This document shows, one piece after another, positions 25,595-32,389 of a DNA stretch of 64,000 nt. Position 1 is the stretch's first letter; each line of letters starts with the position of its first letter. The DNA is from Parapedobacter deserti (lineage in GTDB: Bacteria > Bacteroidota > Bacteroidia > Sphingobacteriales > Sphingobacteriaceae). Where the stretch lies: positions 744,001 through 808,000 of the forward strand of contig NZ_JBHRTA010000038.1 in the NCBI RefSeq assembly GCF_042646065.1. Direction: 5' to 3'. The notes under the pieces are model-generated. The model did not search any database, was not told the DNA's origin, and saw only the letters and a program-made list of their open reading frames with translations. The position numbers and the translations under genes are program-made.

Positions 25595-26451
25595 TCAAAG
25601 CTGTTTTTGATAGTTTCGGCGTCCCTATCTTGGCGGGTGTCTTTGTTGTACTATTTTTGATTGAGAGCAAATTCCAACTGCGCAGAAGGGTACAGAACCG
25701 TTGGAAGCGGATCGTGATTAATTCCATCTTGTCCATACCTGCCTTTTTATTGCTCCGCTTGCTGTTTATTCCTGTAATGGTCTGGCTGGCCATAAAAAAC
25801 CAGACGTGGCAAATTGGGCTGAACTATATGCTTGATTTGCCGACTGTTGTTAGCGCCATGGTTGCCTTTTTATCGCTTGATTATAGCAACTACCTTTGGC
25901 ATATTTTATTGCACCGGCTGCCGGTGCTGTGGCGGTTTCATTTGGTGCACCACACCGATCTCGATCTGGATATTACCACCGCCTTCCGTTTTCACTTTGG
26001 TGAGATGATCGGTTCGGTGCTGTTCCGCGGCGCGGCCATTGTATTGATAGGAGCTTCTCCATTTATGGTGCTTATCTATGAAATTGTATTTGAGGCGGCT
26101 ACCCAGTTTCATCACAGCAACATAAAAATGCCCTTCCGGATGGAAAGGTTATTGAATTTATTCATTGTCACTCCGCGCATGCATGGCATTCATCATTCCA
26201 TAATCAAAAGGGAGACAGACAGCAATTACGCGGTGATATTCTCGGTCTGGGATCGGCTACACCGGACCGTCCGGTTAAACGTTCCACAGGATAAAATTGT
26301 GACGGGCGTGCCGGCATATCGCGATGAAAAAGAATTGACCATAGGAAACCTGTTGATACTGCCTTTCACTAAGATCCGTCCTTGGTTGACGCGCTTAAGC
26401 AGGCACCCATCTGAAGAAGGAAACGAGCAACGGGACTGCCTGCATAGGTAA
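25585..26451 (+). CDS. Sterol desaturase/fatty-acid hydroxylase family membrane protein
   Basis: A 288-residue integral membrane di-iron protein. Histidine boxes are visible in the expected order: HILLH, HLVHH, the HH in FHHSN and HGIHH. Several hydrophobic helices precede and separate them (ILAGVFVVLFLI, ILSIPAFLLLRLLFIPVMVWL, VLFRGAAIVLIGASPFMVL). Members hydroxylate or desaturate lipids, sterols or carotenoids; the substrate here cannot be named. It starts inside the end of the YjbR-like gene, so translation is coupled. Confidence 0.88.
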   Translation: MQVIKAVFDSFGVPILAGVFVVLFLIESKFQLRRRVQNRWKRIVINSILSIPAFLLLRLLFIPVMVWLAIKNQTWQIGLNYMLDLPTVVSAMVAFLSLDYSNYLWHILLHRLPVLWRFHLVHHTDLDLDITTAFRFHFGEMIGSVLFRGAAIVLIGASPFMVLIYEIVFEAATQFHHSNIKMPFRMERLLNLFIVTPRMHGIHHSIIKRETDSNYAVIFSVWDRLHRTVRLNVPQDKIVTGVPAYRDEKELTIGNLLILPFTKIRPWLTRLSRHPSEEGNEQRDCLHR

Positions 26452-26461
26452 ACGGCCTTCG

Positions 26462-27898
26462 TCAGCTGAAAACCTTGTAGGCGATGTGCAATAGACGCTT
26501 TGCCAGCGGGCCCAGCCCTTCGGATTTCCACTTGATGATTGCTGCTTGGTTGATGCGCGAAGCAGTTGGGTAGGGATAGATTTTATTGAATATCGCATTG
26601 ATCGAAAGCCCCTGACTATTGGCCAGAATTAGTTCCTGGACCAGTTCCCCCGCGTTTGGCGCTACCATGGTGCCCCCTAAAATGCGTTGTTTTCCAACTA
26701 GGTTTTTGCTGGACAAGTACAGGATCAGCCTGCCGTATTGATAGTCGTCGGTGACCGCCCGGTCATCGTCTTTAAACCTATGATCCAGCTTCGTATAGCT
26801 GATGTTGCGCGCGTTCAGCGCCTCTTCATTAAGTCCGAAGGTGGCTACCTCCGGGTCGGTAAAGGTTACCCAGGAAAAGTGGTCGTTGCGTAGTTTTTTG
26901 CGAAAAGGAGAGAAGAAATTGTTCAGTAGGATACGGGCATGAAATTCCGCTGCATGCGAAAATTGGAGACTTCCTGCGACATCCCCACACACGAAAACAT
27001 GTTTGTTGGTCGTTCGCAGGTACGCATCCGTTTTAATCTTATTATCTGTTACTGCGATGCCGGCGTTCTTCAGCCGGAGCGATTCCAACCTGATCTCCCG
27101 CCCCACAGCGACAAGCACGGCATCGAAATGCACGTGCTGTGCATTTCCGCTGGATCGGACAACAACTGCCTCGTTTGGCGAAATGAAATGGCTCACTTCC
27201 GCTCCGAAGTGAAATGTTATCCCTTCTTTTTCCAATCGTTTCACTAAAACGGCCGTCACCTTTTCGTCGTCGTGGGGCAATGCACGCTTACCGTGGCTGA
27301 CCAGCGTTACGTCACTGCCAAGCCGGCACATGGCCTGGCTGATTTCCATGCCAATCGGGCCGGCGCCGACGACCAGCAGCCTTTTTGGGAGGGTAGCCAA
27401 CTCGAAGAAGTTTTCATTGTCGTAGTATGTTACGTTCTCAACGCCGGGAACCCGTAGTTTCGTTGGCGATGAACCCGTTGCGATGACGATTTTTTTTGCA
27501 GTATAGCGGGTGCCATTCACTTCAATTTCCCGCTTCCCAACAAAGAAACCTTCGCCTAATGCTACATCGATGCCCTGCTCCCGCAGCCATGCTGCATTCT
27601 CGTGGGTTCTGATTTTTTCCTGACGATTTGTAATGTAAGCGGTTACTTTTTCGATATCAATGCTGCCTGTTAAGGACAGCCCGAACTGTTGCGCCTGTTT
27701 TGCATGGTGAGCTGATTTTGCGGCATAGATCAACGACTTGCTCGGTACGCAGCCATCGTTCAAGCATTCGCCACCTATATCACGGTCCGAGCGCGATACC
27801 ATCAGCACCCTGAAGCCCATCGTGCCCATGGAAAGCCCGATACTTAGTCCGCCCGATCCGCAGCCAATGACGATGATGTCATATTGATATTGATCCAT
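26462..27898 (-). CDS. FAD-dependent pyridine nucleotide-disulfide oxidoreductase (mercuric reductase/lipoamide dehydrogenase type)
   Basis: A 478-residue flavoprotein starting at ATG 27898, with the frame open further to a GTG at 27973. The FAD-binding loop is GCGSGG and the redox-active pair is Cys45/Cys50 in GGECLNDGCVPSKSL. The NAD(P)H loop is VVGAGPIGMEIS and the second FAD motif is VFVCGDVAGSLQFSHAA. The C-terminal dimerisation domain is present, but the vicinal C-terminal Cys pair of true mercuric reductase is missing, as is an N-terminal heavy-metal domain. Related enzymes occur beside arsenosugar genes, and this one is divergent from that cluster, so a role in arsenic metabolism is plausible but inferred. 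Confidence 0.87.
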   Translation of the reverse strand: MDQYQYDIIVIGCGSGGLSIGLSMGTMGFRVLMVSRSDRDIGGECLNDGCVPSKSLIYAAKSAHHAKQAQQFGLSLTGSIDIEKVTAYITNRQEKIRTHENAAWLREQGIDVALGEGFFVGKREIEVNGTRYTAKKIVIATGSSPTKLRVPGVENVTYYDNENFFELATLPKRLLVVGAGPIGMEISQAMCRLGSDVTLVSHGKRALPHDDEKVTAVLVKRLEKEGITFHFGAEVSHFISPNEAVVVRSSGNAQHVHFDAVLVAVGREIRLESLRLKNAGIAVTDNKIKTDAYLRTTNKHVFVCGDVAGSLQFSHAAEFHARILLNNFFSPFRKKLRNDHFSWVTFTDPEVATFGLNEEALNARNISYTKLDHRFKDDDRAVTDDYQYGRLILYLSSKNLVGKQRILGGTMVAPNAGELVQELILANSQGLSINAIFNKIYPYPTASRINQAAIIKWKSEGLGPLAKRLLHIAYKVFS

Positions 27899-28102
27899 GT
27901 GGTATGAGTTGCGGTACGCCGGCCTGACCCGGTTTCCCTGCCGGTATTCTAACAAGATAAACATTAAATCCACTTATTAGTTTACTATATAATGTTGTTG
28001 CGGTATGGCCGGAACAGGTTGCGATCATTAGTTTTGCTCGGATACAGCACCGGGATAGGGAATAGCGTGATTTTTTAACTTAAAATACATAGCCAAAGGA
28101 CC

Positions 28103-28438
28103 ATGAGTGAGCATTATTACAACAAAAAAGATCTGGCTAAATTTGCTAGGGTAGCAGATTTTCAAAAAGAACTCGGCGAAAAATTTTTTGATTATTACAA
28201 TGAAGTTTTCAAAGACAGTGCATTGACCGCGAAGGAGAAATCGTTGATTGCGCTGGCCGTGGCACATGCTGTGCAATGCCCATATTGCATCGACGCATAC
28301 AGCAGCGACGCCTTTGAAAAAGGGTGGAACGAGGCACAGATGATGGAGGCCGTGCATGTGGCCAGTGCCATCCGCGGCGGGGCTTCCCTGGTGCATGGTG
28401 TGCAGATGATGGAAAAGGTCAACCAAATAGCGATGTAG
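28103..28438 (+). CDS. Arsenosugar biosynthesis-associated peroxidase-like protein (carboxymuconolactone decarboxylase family)
   Basis: A 111-residue AhpD/CMD-fold protein. The redox-active motif C59-P-Y-C62 and downstream helix (EAVHVASAIRGGASLVHG) are typical of this family. The small size and its position directly before arsS match the family known to co-occur with arsenosugar biosynthesis genes (TIGR04169-type). Members may handle thiol redox chemistry or detoxify peroxide during the pathway; the exact step is not established. Its stop codon is immediately followed by the ATG of arsS. Confidence 0.85.
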   Translation: MSEHYYNKKDLAKFARVADFQKELGEKFFDYYNEVFKDSALTAKEKSLIALAVAHAVQCPYCIDAYSSDAFEKGWNEAQMMEAVHVASAIRGGASLVHGVQMMEKVNQIAM

Positions 28439-29488
28439 ATGAAGTCATTGAAAGCACAGCACCACATACTTTCGGACGCCTATGCACAGGTCGGAATCAT
28501 TGAAAACGGACCATCCGACGATCTCGGATTGCCCGCCTTCCGCGAGCGGTTGGGGCAATCCGGTCTGTATCCGCTTAAGCCCACGGAAATATCCACATTC
28601 CAGGTAAACATCGGCAAAATGTGCAACCAAACGTGTAAGCACTGCCATGTAGATGCAGGTCCCGATCGCAAGGAGATTATGACAAGGGAGACCATGCAGC
28701 AATGCTTAACCGTACTGGAGCAAAACGAGCAATTGCAAACGGTCGACATCACGGGCGGGGCACCGGAAATGAATCCAGCATTTCGGTGGTTTGCGTCGGA
28801 AATTTTCAAACTGAACCGGCGTATTATCGTGCGCTGCAACCTTACCATTATTCTGGCCAACAGAAAATACCATGATTTGCCCGAATTTTACAGAGCGCAC
28901 GGCATTGAAGTGGTATCTTCATTGCCTTTTTATGCGCAGGATCGAACGGACAGGCAGCGTGGCAGCGGCGTGTTTGACAGCAGTATCAAAGCACTGCAAC
29001 TGCTGAATGAAGCAGGTTATGGCAAGCCAGGTACCGGATTGACCCTCGATCTGGTATACAATCCTGCCGGGGCTTTCCTGCCGCCTTCACAGGCGGTATT
29101 GGAAAGGGACTACAAAGCGGTATTGCAACAGCGGTTTGGCGTCACCTTCAACCATTTGTTGGTCATCACGAATCTGCCGATAAGCCGTTACCTCGACTAC
29201 CTGCTCATCAGCGGCAATTATGAAAGCTACATGGAGAAACTCGTCAATGCGTATAACCCCGCTGCGGCGCAGAACGTCATGTGCCGTAATACCATTTCCG
29301 TGGGTTGGGATGGCTACCTATATGATTGCGATTTCAACCAGATGCTGGAATTGCAGGTAGCTTGTACCCGCAAGCATATCCGTGAGTTCGATATCGACGT
29401 GTTGCAGAGCAGGGAGATCGTCACCGGCCAGCATTGCTATGGGTGCACGGCAGGCGCTGGCTCCAGTTGTGGCGGAGCACTGGCATAA
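28439..29488 (+). CDS. arsS: Arsenosugar biosynthesis radical SAM enzyme ArsS
   Basis: A 349-residue radical SAM protein. The 4Fe-4S cluster motif is C62-x3-C66-x2-C69 (MCNQTCKHCHVD) and the SAM-binding GGAPEMNP stretch follows. The C-terminal part carries Cys residues for auxiliary clusters (QHCYGCTAGAGSSCGG). In the characterised pathway ArsS joins the adenosyl group of SAM to dimethylarsinous acid to give the precursor of arsenosugars. It is in an operon with the peroxidase-like gene (no spacer) and two glycosyltransferases. The methyltransferase ArsM that supplies the substrate is not in the window. Confidence 0.92.
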   Translation: MKSLKAQHHILSDAYAQVGIIENGPSDDLGLPAFRERLGQSGLYPLKPTEISTFQVNIGKMCNQTCKHCHVDAGPDRKEIMTRETMQQCLTVLEQNEQLQTVDITGGAPEMNPAFRWFASEIFKLNRRIIVRCNLTIILANRKYHDLPEFYRAHGIEVVSSLPFYAQDRTDRQRGSGVFDSSIKALQLLNEAGYGKPGTGLTLDLVYNPAGAFLPPSQAVLERDYKAVLQQRFGVTFNHLLVITNLPISRYLDYLLISGNYESYMEKLVNAYNPAAAQNVMCRNTISVGWDGYLYDCDFNQMLELQVACTRKHIREFDIDVLQSREIVTGQHCYGCTAGAGSSCGGALA

Positions 29489-29501
29489 TCCTAGCCAAGA
29501 G

Positions 29502-30116
29502 ATGAACAATAGCACGATGAAACAACCCAATGCGTTGGTGATTTTCGCAAGGAACCTGGTTTATGGCCAGGTGAAAACAAGGCTTGCCGCCACCATCGGT
29601 GCCGACAGGGCGTATGAAACCTATAAGCAGCTGCTTGTCCATACAAACCGGGTCGTACAGCATTGCGCGGCAGATAAACTAATTTTTTATTCCGAGGAAG
29701 CGGTGACCGGTGACTTGTGGGACGCTCGGTTTTCCAGGGAGGTACAGCTGGGCGCGGATCTGGGCGAACGGATGCAGAACGCTTTTGCGGCTGTTTTTCA
29801 AAAAGGGTATGTCAACACCGTCCTGATCGGTACTGATTGTCCGGCGTTGAGTGAACACATTGTCCAAAGGGCGTTCGACGAATTGGAAGGGCATGACGTG
29901 GTGATCGGACCCGCTGATGACGGCGGTTATTATTTGCTGGGCATGAACGCGCCGCATCCGGAGCTTTTCACCGGCATCGCATGGAGTACCGAAAGGGTGT
30001 TTGAAACGACAACAGTGATTTGCGACAGGCTCGGTCTCCGGTACGCTATCTTGCCGTCTCTGCCCGATATCGACGAAGAAAAAGACTTGGTGCACCTGAA
30101 GTTGCTAGTAGTGTAA
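29502..30116 (+). CDS. TIGR04282-type arsenosugar biosynthesis glycosyltransferase (DUF2064)
   Basis: A 204-residue protein of the DUF2064/cofC-like nucleotidyltransferase-glycosyltransferase family. The start MNNSTMKQPNALVIFARNLV is placed at ATG 29502 (ATG 29517 also fits); the frame is open into arsS but without conserved residues. Hallmarks are KTRLAATIGADRAYE near the N-terminus, LIGTDCPALSEHIV and IGPADDGGYYLLGM. The family co-occurs with arsS and the next gene. Its exact sugar-transfer step in arsenosugar assembly is not experimentally settled as far as I know. Confidence 0.87.
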   Translation: MNNSTMKQPNALVIFARNLVYGQVKTRLAATIGADRAYETYKQLLVHTNRVVQHCAADKLIFYSEEAVTGDLWDARFSREVQLGADLGERMQNAFAAVFQKGYVNTVLIGTDCPALSEHIVQRAFDELEGHDVVIGPADDGGYYLLGMNAPHPELFTGIAWSTERVFETTTVICDRLGLRYAILPSLPDIDEEKDLVHLKLLVV

Positions 30117-30120
30117 CGGT

Positions 30121-30810
30121 ATGGAGCCTATAGTGAGCATCGTTATCCCCGTGTACAATGAAGCCGCTACCATCGCTGCGACCATCGGCAATATACATGC
30201 GGCGAAAGGCGGGCAACATCAACTGGAAATCATCGTTGTCGACGGCGGTAGCACAGACGGCACGTTGGATGTCGCAAGGGCACATGGAGCCATCGGTGTA
30301 CGGAGCGAACGCAAGGGTAGGGCAACCCAGATGAATCTGGGGGCCTCGGTGGCTTCCGGCGAAATCCTGTATTTTCTCCATGCAGACACCATTCCACCGC
30401 TGGGATTTGACGTGCAGCTGACAGCCGCATGTGACCATGGCACCGTGGGTGGGTGCTTCCGCTTGGCGTTTGATTACCATCATTGGTTTTTGAAAGCCAA
30501 TTGCTGGTTTACACGGTTCAACATCAATGCGTTCAGGTTCGGTGACCAAAGTCTGTTTGTCACCCGTGCTGTGTTCTGCAAATCCGGAGGTTTCCGGGAG
30601 GATCTATTAGTAATGGAAGATCAGGAAATCATCCACCGCATCAAGCGGTACGGCCGATTCAGCGTATTGGAAGATAGCGTCATTACATCAGCCCGGAAAT
30701 ACCTTACCCATGGAATATTCCGCACACAGGGTGTCTTTTACCTTGTCTGGATGCTGTATTACCTCGGTGCACCGCAGGAACGGTTGGTGAACATGCTCCG
30801 CCGGCTATGA
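30121..30810 (+). CDS. TIGR04283-type arsenosugar biosynthesis family 2 glycosyltransferase
   Basis: A 229-residue GT2 enzyme. The N-terminal GT-A fold begins SIVIPVYNEAATIAATI and the nucleotide/metal-binding motifs IIVVDGGSTDGT and FLHADT (D-x-D equivalent) follow. The acceptor-side segment is VMEDQEIIHRIKRYGRF. It starts four bases after the preceding gene stop, so the four-gene operon 28103-30810 is tightly packed. The gene ends one base before the end of the convergent dioxygenase gene; no terminator is visible between them. Confidence 0.9.
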   Translation: MEPIVSIVIPVYNEAATIAATIGNIHAAKGGQHQLEIIVVDGGSTDGTLDVARAHGAIGVRSERKGRATQMNLGASVASGEILYFLHADTIPPLGFDVQLTAACDHGTVGGCFRLAFDYHHWFLKANCWFTRFNINAFRFGDQSLFVTRAVFCKSGGFREDLLVMEDQEIIHRIKRYGRFSVLEDSVITSARKYLTHGIFRTQGVFYLVWMLYYLGAPQERLVNMLRRL

Positions 30811-30811
30811 A

Positions 30812-31738
30812 CTACATCTTTAACCCGATTTCTTTAAGCCGCTCATCAAGGTATTCCCCGGCGGTGATGTCTGGATAAGCTTTCGGATGTTCGGCATCGA
30901 TACAAGACTCCAAAACGGCCAGACTCATGTCTGGCTTTGGGTGGAGGAAGAATGGAACGGAAAACCGGGAAGTCTTCATGAGCTCCCTTGGCGGATTGAC
31001 CACCCGGTGGGTTGTCGATTTCAGCCTATTGTTGGTAAGCCGTTGCAGCATATCGCCCACGTTGACCACGATGTCAGCGCCCTGTGCTTTCACCGGATAC
31101 CAAGTGCCTTCGCGGGTAAGCACCTCAAGGCCATCGGCACTGGCACCGATTAGCAGCGTGATCAGGTTAATGTCTTCATGGGCACCCGCCCGCACCGCAT
31201 CATCCGGTAGCCGGGCTGGATCCTCGACCGGGAAATAATGGATCGCCCGTAAGATGGAGTTCCCTTTGATGACGTTTGGCTCAAAATAATCTTCAGGCAG
31301 TTCCAGGTACACCGCTATCGCTTTGAGCAATTCACGTCCCGCGGTTTCCAATCGTTCGATTACTTCGCCCGTAACGCGATCGAAACGGGGGAGCTCTTCG
31401 ACAACCGGATTGTTATCCTGCCCACGCTGCCAGAATTCTTTCAGGTCGGGCACGTTGGCATCTTTGGCTTTTTCCTTGCCCCTGGAAGTATAACCCCGCT
31501 GTCCGGCAAGACCCGGAATTTCGTATGTCTGTTTTACAGGCTCAGGCAAGGCAAAAAACGCTTGCACGGCTTCGTATAGGCCGTTGATCAATTCCTGATC
31601 CAAGCCATGGTTGGCAACCGTAATGAAGCCGATATCGTTAAACGCCTTGCCGATATCCTGTGCGAATCGGTGGCGTTGCGCCGCAGAACCTTTGGTATAT
31701 TCATGTAAGTCAAGCCGTGGGATAGTGATTGTAGACAT
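30812..31738 (-). CDS. Isopenicillin N synthase-family 2-oxoglutarate/Fe(II) dioxygenase
   Basis: A 308-residue non-haem iron oxygenase. The N-terminal DIOX_N region (IPRLDLHEYTKG, FITVANHGLDQELI) precedes the double-stranded beta-helix domain. Iron ligands are the His and Asp in AGAHEDINLITLL and the His in KSTTHRVVNP; the 2-oxoglutarate-binding Arg is in SRFSVPFF. Typical substrates include plant-hormone-like compounds and amino-acid derivatives, but none can be assigned here. It is transcribed divergently from the MarR gene and might be controlled by that regulator. Confidence 0.9.
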   Translation of the reverse strand: MSTITIPRLDLHEYTKGSAAQRHRFAQDIGKAFNDIGFITVANHGLDQELINGLYEAVQAFFALPEPVKQTYEIPGLAGQRGYTSRGKEKAKDANVPDLKEFWQRGQDNNPVVEELPRFDRVTGEVIERLETAGRELLKAIAVYLELPEDYFEPNVIKGNSILRAIHYFPVEDPARLPDDAVRAGAHEDINLITLLIGASADGLEVLTREGTWYPVKAQGADIVVNVGDMLQRLTNNRLKSTTHRVVNPPRELMKTSRFSVPFFLHPKPDMSLAVLESCIDAEHPKAYPDITAGEYLDERLKEIGLKM

Positions 31739-31755
31739 AGTGGAGTTTTATGAGG

Positions 31756-31786
31756 TAAAGATAACGGGTTTCTTCCAATTTTCAAG
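31756..31786 (-). promoter_or_regulatory. Candidate promoter TTG-N19-TATCTTTA for the dioxygenase gene
   Basis: On the minus strand CTTG (31786-31783) and TATCTTTA (31763-31756) are 19 bases apart. The second element differs from TAnnTTTG only in the last base. It lies about 18 bases before the start codon at 31738. Confidence 0.45.
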
Positions 31787-31848
31787 CCCACAAATGCCCT
31801 GGCTTTTGGTGGTATGCCAATAAAAAGCTTATGCCATAGGCACTAAAA

Positions 31849-31893
31849 TTTGGACACTTAAATTTTAAAACTTAAATTTGCTATGCATGCATA
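31849..31893 (+). promoter_or_regulatory. MarR promoter TTTG-N20-TAAATTTG with overlapping repeats
   Basis: TTTG (31849-31852) and TAAATTTG (31873-31880) with a 20-base spacer match the consensus. CTTAAATTT occurs twice, at 31857-31865 and 31871-31879, so one copy covers the -7 element. The 12-bp palindrome TATGCATGCATA lies at 31882-31893, just past the expected start of transcription. These repeats are good candidates for the operator of the MarR protein encoded downstream. Confidence 0.6.
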
Positions 31894-31914
31894 ATAAATT
31901 CAGGCGAAACCATT

Positions 31915-32346
31915 ATGAATGACGACAACACGATAGACTACTACCTGAAAGCCGCATGGCAGTCGGCCGCCAACAAATACAACCAAATTGCGGCGCAGTT
32001 CGGGATAACGCAGGCCACGGGTTATGTGCTGATCAATATTCATAAAGAGGGGACGCCGGTGTCCCAGATTGCCAATCTGTTAGGGGTGAAAACGACAAGC
32101 TTATCGCGCATACTCAACAATTTGGAGGCGTTGGGGTTGATTTATAGAGAGGCCAACAGTGCCGACAAACGCTCGGTAAAAGTTTTTCTTACGGAGCTGG
32201 GAAAAGAGAAGCGGGAACAGGCCAAGGACGTCGTGCGTAAGTTCAATACCTACCTCGACGAGCATCTTTCGGACGAAGAGCGTACGGAAGGGATCCGAAT
32301 ATTGAAGCGTATCAACCAATTGGCGATACAATACAAACCGGAATGA
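31915..32346 (+). CDS. MarR-family transcriptional regulator of the beta-oxidation operon
   Basis: A 143-residue winged-helix regulator. The recognition helix and wing are in VSQIANLLGVKTTSLSRILN and GLIYREANSADKRSVKVFLT (the D-x-R of the wing is present). N- and C-terminal helices for dimerisation flank the domain. It is the first gene of a run with three fatty-acid beta-oxidation genes, so it probably senses acyl-CoA or fatty acids and represses the operon. This arrangement is common in the phylum. Palindromic and direct repeats overlap its promoter. Confidence 0.9.
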   Translation: MNDDNTIDYYLKAAWQSAANKYNQIAAQFGITQATGYVLINIHKEGTPVSQIANLLGVKTTSLSRILNNLEALGLIYREANSADKRSVKVFLTELGKEKREQAKDVVRKFNTYLDEHLSDEERTEGIRILKRINQLAIQYKPE

Positions 32347-32389
32347 AGCGTGTATCAGTCGCTGCTCAAAGAGACAACAGATTATTCGA

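Noticed and set aside
26462..27898. Mercuric reductase of a mer operon
   Set aside because: The C-terminal vicinal Cys pair and the heavy-metal-binding domain are missing and no merR, merT or merP is adjacent.
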